From Phaeovulum molybdatiresistens (GTDB taxonomy: Bacteria; Pseudomonadota; Alphaproteobacteria; Rhodobacterales; Rhodobacteraceae), in NCBI RefSeq assembly GCF_023544865.1, contig NZ_JAMJFX010000002.1:169672-233671 (forward strand): a DNA stretch of 64,000 bases. Direction: 5' to 3'. Positions 43,505 through 52,899 of this stretch are shown in pieces. A program made the translations under genes and the position numbers. Numbering within the stretch: position 1 is the first letter of the stretch; each line of letters begins with the position of its first letter. The notes beneath the pieces were generated by a model. The model was not told the DNA's origin. It saw only the letters and a list, made by a program, of their open reading frames with translations, and ran no database searches.

Positions 43505-43531
43505 TCACGCAAATGCCGCGATGGCAAGCCC

Positions 43532-44509
43532 TCACGCAGCGACGGCGCCGGTTTTTGCGGCCAGCTGCCCCTTGGCCCAAAGCTGCAGCACCTTGGTCGC
43601 GATGGCCGGAACGATGATTGAGGCCGCCGCCAGCAGGATCCCGCCGGGGATCAGCCAGACCCCGCCAAGCGCGATCCAGAACCCGGCCGTGGCCGCCAGC
43701 GGAAAGGTCAGCGCGCCCCACAGCGGGCTGAACCCCGCCGCCAGCAGCCAGCGCAGCCGCACCAGGGCCGCGGCCAGGATCAGCACCGACAGGATCCCCA
43801 GCATCCCGGCGATGCCCTGCGCGTCAAACCCGATCGCCACCGTGCCCATCAGCGCCGCGGGCGCCAGGTGGATCGCCATCAGCGGGCGCAGCGGCGCGGG
43901 CACATCGGCGCGCGACAGCTGCTGCAACGAGATCAGCCAGATCCCCGAGGCCGCCGCCAGCGCCACCCAGAACAGCGCCGAACCCAGCCCCGCATAGCCC
44001 AGCGGCTGCGCGGCCAGCGCGGTGACGATGACGCCGGTAAAGCTCAGGTGCCAGACCGGGGTGACGCGGCGCTGTTCCGCGGGGCCGGTGGCGAAGACGA
44101 ACAGAATCGCCCCGATCAGCGCGCCCTGCAGCGCCAGCGCGATCCAGAACACCACCCGCGCCGCGCCGGGCGCGACCGGCCCCAGCAGGACCGAAAACAT
44201 CAGCCCCGCCAGCACCGCCGCCGCCAGCCCCGCCCGGCCCGGCAGGATTTTCAGATCCGCGATCGCCACGCCGGGCCTGCGCATCATCTTTGCCGCATAA
44301 GCCACGAAGACGAATAGGAAAAGCAGGGCCACCGCCCCGGCCAGAAGATCGGCCAGACCGGCGGGGATGCCAAAGCCCCCGACCGCCCGCCGCCACCCCA
44401 GCGCCAGCCCCATAAGCCCAAGCACCGGCGGAAAGATCGCCGGTGGGGTGCGCTGCCACAATCCGGGCGGGGTTACGGGTTTCACGGTCAGGTCGGGGGG
44501 AAGGGTCAT
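43532..44509 (-). CDS. SLAC1/TehA family anion channel or tellurite-resistance/dicarboxylate transporter
   Basis: Integral membrane protein (325 residues) with ten predicted hydrophobic helices in the arrangement of the TDT/SLAC1 family. Recognisable parts are TPPAIFPPVLGLMGLALGWR near residue 21 and PVWHLSFTGVIVTALAAQPL. TehA itself is an anion channel linked to tellurite resistance; other members export sulfite or dicarboxylates. The ATG at 44509 has GGAG upstream and overlaps a small ORF by ATGA. No tehB is present. Confidence 0.88.
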   Translation of the reverse strand: MTLPPDLTVKPVTPPGLWQRTPPAIFPPVLGLMGLALGWRRAVGGFGIPAGLADLLAGAVALLFLFVFVAYAAKMMRRPGVAIADLKILPGRAGLAAAVLAGLMFSVLLGPVAPGAARVVFWIALALQGALIGAILFVFATGPAEQRRVTPVWHLSFTGVIVTALAAQPLGYAGLGSALFWVALAAASGIWLISLQQLSRADVPAPLRPLMAIHLAPAALMGTVAIGFDAQGIAGMLGILSVLILAAALVRLRWLLAAGFSPLWGALTFPLAATAGFWIALGGVWLIPGGILLAAASIIVPAIATKVLQLWAKGQLAAKTGAVAA

Positions 44510-44604
44510 GCGGGGGCTCCGGGTTGATCTGCCTTCTTTTCGCCCAAACCGCGCGCCAGTGCCAGTGCCAGCGCGCCGCAGGCCCCGCCGGTCGTCCCGC
44601 CCAT
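44506..44604 (-). CDS. Candidate 32-residue small protein
   Basis: A short open frame (MGGTTGGACGALALALARGL and 12 more residues) starts at an ATG preceded by GGCGGGGG, ten bases after the stop of the GNAT-like gene, and its TGA overlaps the TehA-like ATG as ATGA. The spacing on both sides is what a coupled operon gene would show, and the N-terminus is Gly/Ala-rich. No family is recognised. It may serve only to couple translation. Confidence 0.4.
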   Translation of the reverse strand: MGGTTGGACGALALALARGLGEKKADQPGAPA

Positions 44605-44613
44605 CACCCCCGC

Positions 44614-45555
44614 CTAGCCCGGCAGCACCAGACAGGTCGCGCCAAGTGGCCGCAGATCGGCGCCCGTTCCGCATTTGAACCGCATCAGCCCCGCGCCTTG
44701 CGCCCCGTCCACATCGCCCAGATCCAGCCCCCGCACACCCGCCGCGCGCAGCCGCAGCGCGCCCTGCCACAGCAGCAACGGATGCGCGCCCAGACGCCGC
44801 CCCTCGGCCCCCGTCCAGCCAAGGTGATAGCTGGCCCGGGTGCCGTGGCGCAGAAAGATCATCCCCGCCAGCGGCGCGCCACCCTGCCAGACCCCCAGCG
44901 CCAGCACCCCGCCCGGAACCGCCCGGCCCCAGGCCCCGATAAACCCCGCCGGCAGGCCACGATAACCCCGCGCGCGCCGCTGCGCCGCCTCGGCCTGCAA
45001 CAACCAGCCGGGGTCGCGTTCCACCCGGACACGCAGACCCGCGCGTTCGGCCGCGCCCAGCCGGTTGCGCCATTTGCCCTGCAGCCCGGCCCGCAGCACA
45101 TCCGGCGCGGGTGTCAGATCCCAGATCGCACGGTGGCGCGCCGTGATCAGCGGGATCAGGCCAAAACCCGCCACCGGCTCCTCGGGCGTCACCATCAGCG
45201 GCCCGCCGCCCCGCGCCAGCACCCGCAGCCCCGCCCGGCGCAGCCCGGCATCCGGATGACCCTGCCAGACCGGGCCACGGCTGGCCAGCCGCAGCCCCGC
45301 CCGCGCCGTCAGCTGCACCCGGCCGATCACCTGGGCACCCAGCACAAGTTCCAGCCGCGCCACGCGCCGTCCCGCCGCCGCGGCCAGATCGCCCCAGGCC
45401 GGATGCTGCGCCATCGCGCCGCCCCCCGCCGCCTCAACCGCGGCCAGCCAGTCGGCGCCTTCCCCGGCAAAGGGACGGATACCAATCGCCGCCCGCCCGG
45501 TCCGGAACGCGGGGCAAGGCGGGGCGGCATGTCGGGGCGTGGTGATCTGATCCAT
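44614..45555 (-). CDS. GNAT/FemAB-like N-acyltransferase
   Basis: A 313-residue protein with the two-lobed acyltransferase pattern of FemAB/CelD-type proteins: WLAAVEAAGGGAMAQHPAWG near the N-terminus, WRNRLGAAERAGLRV in the middle, and the C-terminal lobe with AGMIFLRHGTRASYHLGWTG followed by HPLLLWQGALRLRAAGVRGL. This final pattern (YHLGWT...ALRLRAAGV...LDLG) is shared with FemX-like peptidoglycan and BioF2-like enzymes. The donor and acceptor are unknown. It heads a co-directional set with a small ORF and the TehA-like gene and is divergent from a small membrane ORF. Confidence 0.8.
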   Translation of the reverse strand: MDQITTPRHAAPPCPAFRTGRAAIGIRPFAGEGADWLAAVEAAGGGAMAQHPAWGDLAAAAGRRVARLELVLGAQVIGRVQLTARAGLRLASRGPVWQGHPDAGLRRAGLRVLARGGGPLMVTPEEPVAGFGLIPLITARHRAIWDLTPAPDVLRAGLQGKWRNRLGAAERAGLRVRVERDPGWLLQAEAAQRRARGYRGLPAGFIGAWGRAVPGGVLALGVWQGGAPLAGMIFLRHGTRASYHLGWTGAEGRRLGAHPLLLWQGALRLRAAGVRGLDLGDVDGAQGAGLMRFKCGTGADLRPLGATCLVLPG

Positions 45556-45601
45556 GGCGCCGTTAAGCCATGATTCACCTAACACAGGTTTAATCGCCGC
45601 C

Positions 45602-45781
45602 ATGACGCGCGAAAAAAACACCCGCCCCCGCTTGCAGCCCCACAAAGCCCCCGGCCCGCCGCCGCCCCGATTGACGGCCTGGGCGGCGCTGCTTGTGGCG
45701 GGGGCGGCCTCTGGCCTGTGGCTTGCGGGGCTTGGGCTTTGGCGGCTGGCACAGATTGTGATCGGGGCGGGCCAGCCCTGA
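45602..45781 (+). CDS. Small hypothetical membrane protein
   Basis: A 59-residue frame with a basic, proline-rich start (residues 1-23) and one hydrophobic helix (about 24-55, TAWAALLVAGAASGLWLAGL). GC3 is as high as in neighbouring genes, which supports coding. It is divergent from the GNAT-like gene. No family is recognised and there is no strong Shine-Dalgarno. Confidence 0.45.
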   Translation: MTREKNTRPRLQPHKAPGPPPPRLTAWAALLVAGAASGLWLAGLGLWRLAQIVIGAGQP

Positions 45782-45911
45782 CCCCTGCGCCCGATTGTCC
45801 CGGGCGGGCCGAAAACGGACGCCACGTCACACCGCGGGGTTGATTGATTCACGTTTTCTTGATGATAGGCTTCATACTCAACAAGAAATCAAACACGCAG
45901 GGATGAGGATC

Positions 45912-47048
45912 ATGATGAGACGTGTTGTGACGACTGCCAGCGCCCTTGCGCTGGCCGCAGGCGCCGCCACCGCCGGTGGGATCGAGCGTTCGACGCAATC
46001 GGTGGCGATCCTGTTCGAACAGGGCCGCTATGCCGAGGTGAACTTTGGCGCCTTTTCGCCTGATGTGTCGGGGTCGGTCGGGGGCGTTCTCAACTCGGGC
46101 GACATGGCGCTGGGATACGGCACGCTGTCGCTGGGCTACAAGCAGGCGCTGAGCGACCGGCTGGATCTGGCGATCATCTTCGACCAGCCGATCGGGGCGG
46201 ATCTGAACTACAGCCCCGATGCCGGCGGGGCGACGCCCTTGGGGTTCCGGTCCTATCCGCTGGCGGGGTCCTATGCGACCATCGATTCCAACGCGATCAC
46301 AGCGCTGTTGCGCTACAAGATGGAAAACAACATCTCGCTGATCGGCGGCGTCCGCGCGCTGCGCACCTCGGGTGAGGTGGCGTTGCAGGTCCGCCCGGAC
46401 CCGGTGATGAACCCCGCGTTGGTCGTGCCCTATGGCATGAGCACCTCGACCGAGACCGATTTCGGTTATGTGCTGGGCATTGCTTGGGAAAAGCCCGAAA
46501 TCGCCGCCCGTGTCGCGCTGACCTACAATTCCGCGATCACGCATGATTTTGACGCAACCGAAAGCTCGCCTCTGGGCGTCGGACGGACGTCGGTCTTTGA
46601 AACAGAGGTGCCGCAGTCGCTCAACCTCGAATTCCAGACCGGGATTGCCGCCGATACGCTGCTGTTCGGCTCGGTCCGCTGGGTGGACTGGACAGCGTTC
46701 AAGATCCCGCCCCAGGATTACGCCACGGTTCTGGGCGGCAATCTGGTCGATTACAGCAACGACGTAATCACCTATTCGCTAGGCGTGGGGCGCAAGTTCA
46801 ATGAACAATGGTCAGGCGCCGTGGTGCTGGGCTATGAAAAGCAGAACGGCGATCCGACCGGCAACCTGGGCCCGACTGATGGCTTTGCATCCGTTTCTCT
46901 GGCCGCGACCTATACGATGGACAAGGTCAAGATCACCGGCGGTCTGCGCTATGTCGATATCGGCGATGCGACCACGCGCGGGATCGGGGCCGAGTTCACC
47001 GGGAATTCCGGCTGGGGCGCGGGCCTACGGGTTGGCGTGACCTTCTGA
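45912..47048 (+). CDS. FadL/OmpP1-type outer-membrane transport protein
   Basis: Outer-membrane beta-barrel for hydrophobic compounds such as long-chain fatty acids. The 378-residue precursor has a signal peptide (MRRVVTTASALALAAGAATA) and the mature start GGIERSTQSVAILFEQGRYA, typical of OMPP1/FadL. Alternating aromatic strands follow, and the chain ends WGAGLRVGVTF with the terminal Phe of a barrel. Tandem ATGs at 45912 and 45915 follow GGATGAGGA; ATG at 45903 is less likely. A 7-bp inverted repeat (TTTCTTG at 45855, CAAGAAA at 45882) lies upstream, and a strong terminator follows. Confidence 0.92.
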   Translation: MMRRVVTTASALALAAGAATAGGIERSTQSVAILFEQGRYAEVNFGAFSPDVSGSVGGVLNSGDMALGYGTLSLGYKQALSDRLDLAIIFDQPIGADLNYSPDAGGATPLGFRSYPLAGSYATIDSNAITALLRYKMENNISLIGGVRALRTSGEVALQVRPDPVMNPALVVPYGMSTSTETDFGYVLGIAWEKPEIAARVALTYNSAITHDFDATESSPLGVGRTSVFETEVPQSLNLEFQTGIAADTLLFGSVRWVDWTAFKIPPQDYATVLGGNLVDYSNDVITYSLGVGRKFNEQWSGAVVLGYEKQNGDPTGNLGPTDGFASVSLAATYTMDKVKITGGLRYVDIGDATTRGIGAEFTGNSGWGAGLRVGVTF

Positions 47049-47069
47049 TCCGCCCCACCGGACACTGCC

Positions 47070-47098
47070 AAGGCCCCGCCCCCCGGCGGGGCCTTTTT
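47070..47098 (+). terminator. Strong intrinsic terminator
   Basis: An 11-bp GC-rich stem AAGGCCCCGCC / GGCGGGGCCTT with a CCCC loop, directly followed by a run of five T, 21 bases after the FadL-type gene's stop. It is the clearest rho-independent terminator in the window. Confidence 0.92.
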
Positions 47099-47198
47099 CG
47101 ATCCGCTTGGCGGGCGGACGTGCACCGGCTTTGGCGCGATTGTGACCGGCACAAGATCGCGCTGGAAAGCCCCGCCGCATCGGCCTAGCGTGCCGGCC

Positions 47199-48158
47199 AT
47201 GACCACACCCGACCGCCCCACCCCTCACCGCCCCGAACCGGCCCGTCCCGACCAGACCCGGCTGTCGCCGCGCGCCTGGGCGCTGCTGATCGGGCTTGCG
47301 GTGCTGTGGGGCGGGGCGTTCCTGTCGAACCGCGCCGCACTGACCGAGTTGGGCTTTTTCTCGATCGCTGCGCTGCGCGTGATGGGAGCGGCGGCGGTGT
47401 TGTGGAGCTATATCGCGATCCGCGGCCTGCCGGTGCCGGCCGATGCGCGGCTTTTGCCGCGCTTTGTGATCCTGGGCGGGCTGAACAACGCCATTCCCTT
47501 CGCGCTGATCGCCTGGGGCCAGATGCATATCGAAAGCGGGCTGGCGGCGATCCTGAATGCGGCCAGCGCGATCTTTGCGGTGCTGGTGGCCGCCTTGGTC
47601 TTTGCCGACGAACGGCTGAGCCGGCGCAAGCTGGCCGGGGTGGGCCTTGGCTTTGCCGGGGTGGTGCTGGCGATGGGCCCGGGCGTCCTGCGCACGCTGG
47701 ACCTTGGATCGCTGGCACAGATCGCGGTGCTGGGGGCTTCGGTGTCCTTCGCGCTGGGGGCGGCCTATGCGCGCGTGGCGATCCGCGGCCTTGGCCCCGA
47801 GGTGGCGGCGGCCGGCATGCTGACGGGGGGCGCGGTCTGGCTGGTGCCGGCGATGATCCTGTTCGAAGGGGCGCCGGGCTTTGACTGGTCGGCGCCGGTC
47901 TGGGCGGGGCTGGGCTGGCTGATCCTGGGCTGTTCGGCGCTGGCCTATCTGATCTATTACCGGGTGCTGGCGCTGGCGGGCGCGGGCAACCTGATGCTGG
48001 TGACGCTGCTGGTGCCGCCTGTCGCGGTGCTGGCCGGCTGGGTCGCCTATCGCGAGGCCCTGTCGTTCAACGCCCTGGCGGGTTTCGGGGTGCTGGCGCT
48101 GGGGCTTGTGGTGATCAATGGCGGCATCGGCGGCGGGATCGGGCGCAAAACCCCGTGA
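47199..48158 (+). CDS. DMT superfamily transporter (EamA domains)
   Basis: Ten-helix inner-membrane exporter of the drug/metabolite superfamily, 319 residues. After a hydrophilic proline-rich N-terminus (residues 1-22) come two EamA repeats: LGGLNNAIPFALIAWGQMHI with ILNAASAIFAVLVAALVFAD in the first, and LGCSALAYLIYYRVLALAGA in the second. EamA members export amino acids or metabolites. ATG at 47199 is taken, since the frame upstream has no membrane or signal character. Substrate unknown. Confidence 0.9.
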   Translation: MTTPDRPTPHRPEPARPDQTRLSPRAWALLIGLAVLWGGAFLSNRAALTELGFFSIAALRVMGAAAVLWSYIAIRGLPVPADARLLPRFVILGGLNNAIPFALIAWGQMHIESGLAAILNAASAIFAVLVAALVFADERLSRRKLAGVGLGFAGVVLAMGPGVLRTLDLGSLAQIAVLGASVSFALGAAYARVAIRGLGPEVAAAGMLTGGAVWLVPAMILFEGAPGFDWSAPVWAGLGWLILGCSALAYLIYYRVLALAGAGNLMLVTLLVPPVAVLAGWVAYREALSFNALAGFGVLALGLVVINGGIGGGIGRKTP

Positions 48159-48245
48159 CGACGCGCGCGGCGCGCGCTAAACCCGGGCGCAAAGGGGCGG
48201 CCCGGGCGGTGCCAGCCCCGTATTGTGCGGGCAAGGATGGGCGCG

Positions 48246-49106
48246 ATGATCTATTCCAACCGGAACGAATGGCTGGCGGCCGCGCGCAAGCGGGTGTTGC
48301 TGTTCGGCATGTCGGGTCTGGGCAAGACCTATCTGGCATCGATGCTGCGCGGGTCGGGCGAATGGTTCCACTATTCGGTCGATTACCGCATCGGCACGCG
48401 CTACATGGGCGAATACATCGCCGACAACTTCAAGCGCGAGGCGATGAAGAACCCCTTCCTGCGCGAATTGCTGCTGTCGGACTCGGTCTATATCGCGTCG
48501 AACATCACCTTCGACAATCTGGCGCCGCTGTCGACCTATATGGGCAAGCCCGGCAGCCAGGCGCGCGGCGGCCTGCCCTTTGACGAATACATGAAGCGCC
48601 AGAACCAGCACCGGGTCGCGGAAAAGGCCACGCTGATGGACACGACCCATTTCATCGAACGGGCCGAGGATATCTATTCCATCCCGCATTTCGTCTGCGA
48701 TTCCGGCGGGTCCATCTGTGAGGTCGTCGACCCCGAGGATCCCGCCGATCCGATCCTGCGCGAATTGTCCGCGAACCTGCTGATGGTCTGGATCGAAGGG
48801 TCCGAGGCCCATACCGAGGAACTGATCCGCCGCTTCGACCGCGCGCCCAAGCCGATGTATTACCAACCCCAGTTCCTGGAACGCAAATGGGTGGAATACC
48901 GGGTGGACCGCGGCCTGAAGGAAGATGAGGTCAACCCCGACGATTTCGTGCGCTGGACCTATTCCCAGGCGCTGGCCCACCGCCAGCCGCGCTATGCCGC
49001 GATGGCGCGCAACTGGGGCATTCGCGTGCGGGCCGAGGATGTGGCCCTTGTCCGCGACGTGAAAGACTTTACATCGCTGATCGCGGATGCGCTTGCCGCG
49101 CGCTGA
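48246..49106 (+). CDS. P-loop ATPase of unknown function
   Basis: A 286-residue protein with a Walker A loop LLFGMSGLGKTYLASML (residues 19-35) soon after the start, then YRIGTRYMGEYIADNFKREA and LMDTTHFIERAEDIY. Residues around 180-200 (LLMVWIEGSEAHTEELIRRF) look like a nucleoside-kinase or ATPase core. It resembles conserved ATPases of Rhodobacterales with no assigned role. ATG at 48246 has AAGG nine bases before it. metA starts 27 bases after its stop on the same strand, so co-expression is likely. Confidence 0.8.
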   Translation: MIYSNRNEWLAAARKRVLLFGMSGLGKTYLASMLRGSGEWFHYSVDYRIGTRYMGEYIADNFKREAMKNPFLRELLLSDSVYIASNITFDNLAPLSTYMGKPGSQARGGLPFDEYMKRQNQHRVAEKATLMDTTHFIERAEDIYSIPHFVCDSGGSICEVVDPEDPADPILRELSANLLMVWIEGSEAHTEELIRRFDRAPKPMYYQPQFLERKWVEYRVDRGLKEDEVNPDDFVRWTYSQALAHRQPRYAAMARNWGIRVRAEDVALVRDVKDFTSLIADALAAR

Positions 49107-49133
49107 CGCCTGCTGACCGACCGGAGAACGACC

Positions 49134-50054
49134 ATGCCCATCACCCTGCCCGAGACGCTGCCCGCTTTCGAGATCCTCTCGAAGGAAGGCGTCATGGTGA
49201 TGAGCCCGGGGCGCGCGGCGATGCAGGACATCCGCCCGATCCGCATCGGGTTGCTGAATCTGATGCCGAAAAAGATCCAGACGGAAAACCAGTTCGCCCG
49301 GCTGATCGGCGCGACGCCCCTGCAGATCGACTTTCAGCTGATCCGCATGAGCGAACATCAGACCCGCAACACCGCCGCCGAACATATGGAGGCCTTCTAC
49401 CGCCCCTTCACCGAGGTCGAGGCCTCGGGCGAGAAATTCGATGGCCTGATCATCACCGGCGCGCCGGTCGAGCAACTTCCCTTCGAAGAGGTCACCTATT
49501 GGGATGAACTGACCCGCATCTTCGACTGGACGCAAAGCCATGTGCATTCCACCTTTGGCGTGTGCTGGGGGGGCATGGCGATGGCCTATCACTTCCACGG
49601 CGTGCAAAAGCACATCCTGGATCACAAGGCCTTCGGCTGCTTCCGCCACCGCAACTGCGCGCCCGCCTCGCCCTATCTGCGCGGCTTTTCCGATGACCTG
49701 CTGATCCCCGTCAGCCGCTGGACCGAGATGCGCCAGCCCGAGATCGAGGCTGCGGGTCTGACGACGCTGCTGGCCTCGGATGAAGTTGGCCCCTGCCTGG
49801 TCGAGGATGCCTGCCACCGCGCGCTCTATGTGTTCAACCATTTCGAATACGACAGTGGCACGCTGAAAGAGGAATATGACCGCGACGTGGCCTCGGGCAA
49901 GGCGATCGCCGTGCCGGTGAATTACTACCCCGACGACGATCCCAGCCGGACCCCGTCCAACCGCTGGCGCAGCCATGCGCATCTTCTGTATGGCAACTGG
50001 GTCAATGAGATTTATCAGACAACGTCCTATGAGCTTGAGAAGATTGGTCTTTAG
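49134..50054 (+). CDS. metA: Homoserine O-acyltransferase MetA (acetyl-CoA type by key residue)
   Basis: First committed step of methionine synthesis: acylation of homoserine. The 306-residue protein has [20 protein letters not shown], the nucleophile Cys144 in STFGVCWGG and the His/Glu pair in FNHFEYDS. In Escherichia coli MetA, Gly111 (GAPLG) allows succinyl-CoA; here the matching residue is Glu113 (GAPVE), which in characterised relatives selects acetyl-CoA. So the product is probably O-acetylhomoserine. GGAGAA precedes the start. No SAM riboswitch is seen before it. The next gene begins inside its last 26 bases. Confidence 0.95.
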   Translation: MPITLPETLPAFEILSKEGVMVMSPGRAAMQDIRPIRIGLLNLMPKKIQTENQFARLIGATPLQIDFQLIRMSEHQTRNTAAEHMEAFYRPFTEVEASGEKFDGLIITGAPVEQLPFEEVTYWDELTRIFDWTQSHVHSTFGVCWGGMAMAYHFHGVQKHILDHKAFGCFRHRNCAPASPYLRGFSDDLLIPVSRWTEMRQPEIEAAGLTTLLASDEVGPCLVEDACHRALYVFNHFEYDSGTLKEEYDRDVASGKAIAVPVNYYPDDDPSRTPSNRWRSHAHLLYGNWVNEIYQTTSYELEKIGL

Positions 50055-50997
50055 TTCGATTTTTCTGGCGGCGACGGCGCTTGCGGGCGCCACCGCATGG
50101 CGTGCCACCGCGCGTGAGGCGGCGGCCGAGGCGGCCTATCCCCCGGGCGGGCAGTTCGTCACGGTCGATGGCCGGCGCGTGCATGCGCTGGTGCATGGCG
50201 CGGGGCCCGATCTGGTGCTGATCCACGGCGCCTCGGGATCGCTGCGGGATTTCAGCCATGGTCTGGTCGAACAGCTGGGCCGCGAATTCCGGGTGATCGC
50301 CTTTGACCGGCCCGGCTTTGGCTGGTCCGATCCCCTGCCCGGCGGCGGCACGCTGACCGAACAGGCCCGCCACCTGCGCCAGGCCGCGCGGATGCTGGGG
50401 GCGGACAAGCCGGTCGTGCTGGGCCACAGCTATGGCGGGTCGGTGGCGCTGGCCTGGGCGGTGGATGCGCCCGACAGCGTGGCCGCGCTGGTGCCCGTCT
50501 CGGCCCCCTCTTTCGGCTGGACTTCGGGTCTGCCCTGGCTTTACCGCCTGACCGCGCCGTTGCCCGGACAGGCGCTGCTGGTGCCGCTGATCACCGCCTG
50601 GACACCGCGCGCCTATCTGATGTCCGAGGTTGCGGCCGTCTTTGACCCCGATCCGATGCCCGCCGATTATGCCGACCATTTCGGCCCCGAAATGGTGCTG
50701 CGCCGCGTCAGCCTGCGCACCAATGCGCTGCAGCGCGCCAGCCTGCGCGATGAAATCGTGGCGCTGGAACCGCATTACCCCGGCCTGTCCCTGCCGGTTG
50801 AACTGATCCACGGCACAGATGATACCACGGTGGGCTTTTACATCCATTCCGAACGGCTGGCCGGTGTTCTGCCCGATGTGCGCCTGACCCCGCTGGAGGG
50901 CGTGGGCCACATGCCCCATCACGCCGATCCCGATGCGATCGTCGCCGCCGCCAAACGCGCCCATGCGCGCGCCGTGCTGGCATCGCGCGCGCCCTGA
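50029..50997 (+). CDS. Alpha/beta hydrolase, membrane-anchored
   Basis: A 322-residue hydrolase with an N-terminal hydrophobic anchor (residues 5-24) followed by the alpha/beta fold. Visible are the oxyanion [10 protein letters not shown], nucleophile elbow [13 protein letters not shown] (Ser134), the aspartate in [12 protein letters not shown] and the histidine in [11 protein letters not shown]. Its ATG lies 26 bases before the end of metA in another frame, so translation is coupled. Although homoserine acyltransferases of the MetX type share this fold, the sequence is a generic hydrolase. Substrate unknown. Confidence 0.85.
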   Translation: MSLRRLVFSSIFLAATALAGATAWRATAREAAAEAAYPPGGQFVTVDGRRVHALVHGAGPDLVLIHGASGSLRDFSHGLVEQLGREFRVIAFDRPGFGWSDPLPGGGTLTEQARHLRQAARMLGADKPVVLGHSYGGSVALAWAVDAPDSVAALVPVSAPSFGWTSGLPWLYRLTAPLPGQALLVPLITAWTPRAYLMSEVAAVFDPDPMPADYADHFGPEMVLRRVSLRTNALQRASLRDEIVALEPHYPGLSLPVELIHGTDDTTVGFYIHSERLAGVLPDVRLTPLEGVGHMPHHADPDAIVAAAKRAHARAVLASRAP

Positions 50998-51036
50998 GGC
51001 CATAGTGACCGGGCAGACCACAGCCCGGAGCGCGCC

Positions 51037-51924
51037 ATGACCAAGCCTTCCCCCGACGCCATCCCCTTTGTCGGTGACATCACCCGGTTCCTGCAGGACG
51101 AAGCCCCCGCCGACATCCGCCACGCGATCGAGACGGCCGGCAAGGATGACATCCTGACGCCCGGCTATCCCTATCGCGAAGAGATGAAGAAAAAGGACTA
51201 TGCCGCGCAGATGCAGGCGCTGCAGGTCGAGCTGGTCAAGATGCTGTGGGATCTGCGCGCCACCGGCAAGCGGCTGGCCGTGATCTTTGAGGGGCGCGAT
51301 GCCGCCGGCAAGGGCGGCACGATCGAACGGATACGCGAAAACCTGAACCCGCGCTCTGCCTATATCGTGGCGCTGCCCAAACCCACCGAGCGCGAGGCGA
51401 CGCAGTGGTATTTCCAGCGCTATGTTGACTGGCTTCCGGCGGCGGGCGAAATCGCCCTGTTCGACCGCAGCTGGTATAACCGCGGCGTGGTCGAACATGT
51501 CTTTGGCTTCTGCACCCCCGCGCAGCGCGAACATTTCTTTTGCCAGCTGCCGGATTTCGAAAAGATGCTGGTCGAGGAAGGCATTACCCTGGTCAAGCTG
51601 TGGCTGAATGTGGGCCGCGCCGAACAGCTGCGCCGCTTTCTGGCGCGCGAACGCGACCCGCTGAAGCAATGGAAGCTAAGCTGGATCGATGTCGAGGGGT
51701 TGCGCAAATGGGATGCCTATTCCCAGGCCATCGGCGAAACGCTGGCGCGCACCGACACGGCGCATGCGCCCTGGACGGTGATCCGCGCCGATGACAAGGC
51801 CCGCGCGCGCATCGCGGCGGTCCAGACCGTTCTGAATGCCGTCGATTACGCGAAGAAAGACGAAAAAGCCATTGGAAAGGTAGACAAAAAGATCGCAGGC
51901 AGCATCAGCCTTTGGGACGCGTGA
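51037..51924 (+). CDS. ppk2: Polyphosphate kinase 2
   Basis: Transfers phosphate between polyphosphate and nucleotides. The 295-residue protein is a one-domain class I type PPK2, with Walker [17 protein letters not shown] (about 83-98), the lid region [19 protein letters not shown], Walker B-type [20 protein letters not shown] and FARE-like [15 protein letters not shown]. Length and motifs are standard. Single-domain class I enzymes mainly phosphorylate NDPs using polyP. GGAG is upstream of the ATG. It stands alone, with the alpha/beta hydrolase gene ending 39 bases before. Confidence 0.94.
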   Translation: MTKPSPDAIPFVGDITRFLQDEAPADIRHAIETAGKDDILTPGYPYREEMKKKDYAAQMQALQVELVKMLWDLRATGKRLAVIFEGRDAAGKGGTIERIRENLNPRSAYIVALPKPTEREATQWYFQRYVDWLPAAGEIALFDRSWYNRGVVEHVFGFCTPAQREHFFCQLPDFEKMLVEEGITLVKLWLNVGRAEQLRRFLARERDPLKQWKLSWIDVEGLRKWDAYSQAIGETLARTDTAHAPWTVIRADDKARARIAAVQTVLNAVDYAKKDEKAIGKVDKKIAGSISLWDA

Positions 51925-51973
51925 CCCCCGATCCTGTCACATCCGCAGCGCGGCCGGGGCACTGAGCGGCAAA

Positions 51974-51995
51974 GGGGCGCCCGGTCGGGCGCCCC
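51974..51995 (-). terminator. Probable terminator of outer-membrane barrel gene
   Basis: A perfect 9-bp stem GGGGCGCCC / GGGCGCCCC with a 4-base loop, followed on the minus strand by TTTGCC. It lies 30 bases after the stop of the barrel gene and also sits after ppk2 on the opposite strand. Confidence 0.6.
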
Positions 51996-52024
51996 AGAGG
52001 GCCGGGCCTAACCCGACCGCCCGA

Positions 52025-52648
52025 TCAGAACCGGAACGAGGCGCGCATGCCCAGCGTCGTCATGTCGCCATCCACGCCCGTGCCGTCGAAATCGTCCGCC
52101 CAGTGGCGCAGAACCTCGGCGCCCACGGTCCAGCTGTCATTGAGCGCGTAATCGGCGCCCAGGCCCGCGAAATAGCCGGTGTCGGAATAATCCGTCCCTG
52201 CGACCGAGGCTTCGTAATGCCCGGCGCCGGCGGTGCCATAAAGCAGCCACTGCCCCATGTCGGCGCCGACCTTCAGCTTGGCCAGCAGCATCGAGTCGAC
52301 GCTGGCATCGGGCGTATCAAGCGAGATGTCGGCGCCCGAATAGGCCAGTTCACCACCCAGCACCCAATTGCCGAAATCATGCAGATAGCCCGCATGCACG
52401 CCGCCAAAGGCGCCGCTGGCATCGTCCGATAGCCCGTCAACCGAGGCCTCGCCATAGCCAATCTGGCCACCGGCATAGAACCCGGTCCAGTCACGCCCCG
52501 CCACAACGACGGGCGCCGGCGCGGCCACCACAGGCTCGACCACCGGCGCGGTATACCCACCCGCCAGCGCGGGCGTCATCGCGGCCAGCAGCCCCGCGCC
52601 TGCGGCGCCAAAGCCCAACAGCATCGTTTTCGCAGCAGATTTGCGCAT
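52025..52648 (-). CDS. Outer-membrane beta-barrel protein (OmpA/Omp25-like barrel)
   Basis: A 207-residue surface protein with a signal peptide (to about residue 29, AMTPALA-GG), a Val/Ala/Pro-rich linker (32-48), and an eight-stranded barrel pattern starting WTGFYAGGQIGYGEASV and ending LGMRASFRF with a terminal Phe. The WTGFYAGGxxGY start is common in alphaproteobacterial Omp25/RopB and opacity-type porins. ATG at 52648 is set by the signal peptide; the open frame upstream is unrelated. Function beyond envelope structure cannot be told. Confidence 0.85.
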   Translation of the reverse strand: MRKSAAKTMLLGFGAAGAGLLAAMTPALAGGYTAPVVEPVVAAPAPVVVAGRDWTGFYAGGQIGYGEASVDGLSDDASGAFGGVHAGYLHDFGNWVLGGELAYSGADISLDTPDASVDSMLLAKLKVGADMGQWLLYGTAGAGHYEASVAGTDYSDTGYFAGLGADYALNDSWTVGAEVLRHWADDFDGTGVDGDMTTLGMRASFRF

Positions 52649-52899
52649 GTCCCATATCCTTCCACTTGGTTTCAAGGGTCGTTCCCCTTGCATGACAAAC
52701 GCCTGACGCGGGAAACGGTTCCCCAGATATAGGATACGCGGCACGCGATACGACCCTGCCCGCCGCCTGCCCCGGCCCGGTCGGCCGGGTTTTGCCCAGA
52801 CCCGATCACAGCCGGCGAAATCTGGCCGATTCCACGCGCTCTGGACAGTGGCGCGGGCCCGCGTCACAGATATGTTAAGTTTTGTGGGGAGGAGTGATC

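Noticed and set aside
45564..45578. TTAA-N7-TTCA near the small membrane ORF as a CtrA site
   Set aside because: One core base differs and the position relative to both genes gives no support.
49107..49133. Possible SAM riboswitch before metA, as common in alphaproteobacteria
   Set aside because: Only 27 bases separate the upstream ATPase gene from metA and the leader of that ATPase gene lacks SAM-II or SAM/SAH conserved blocks.
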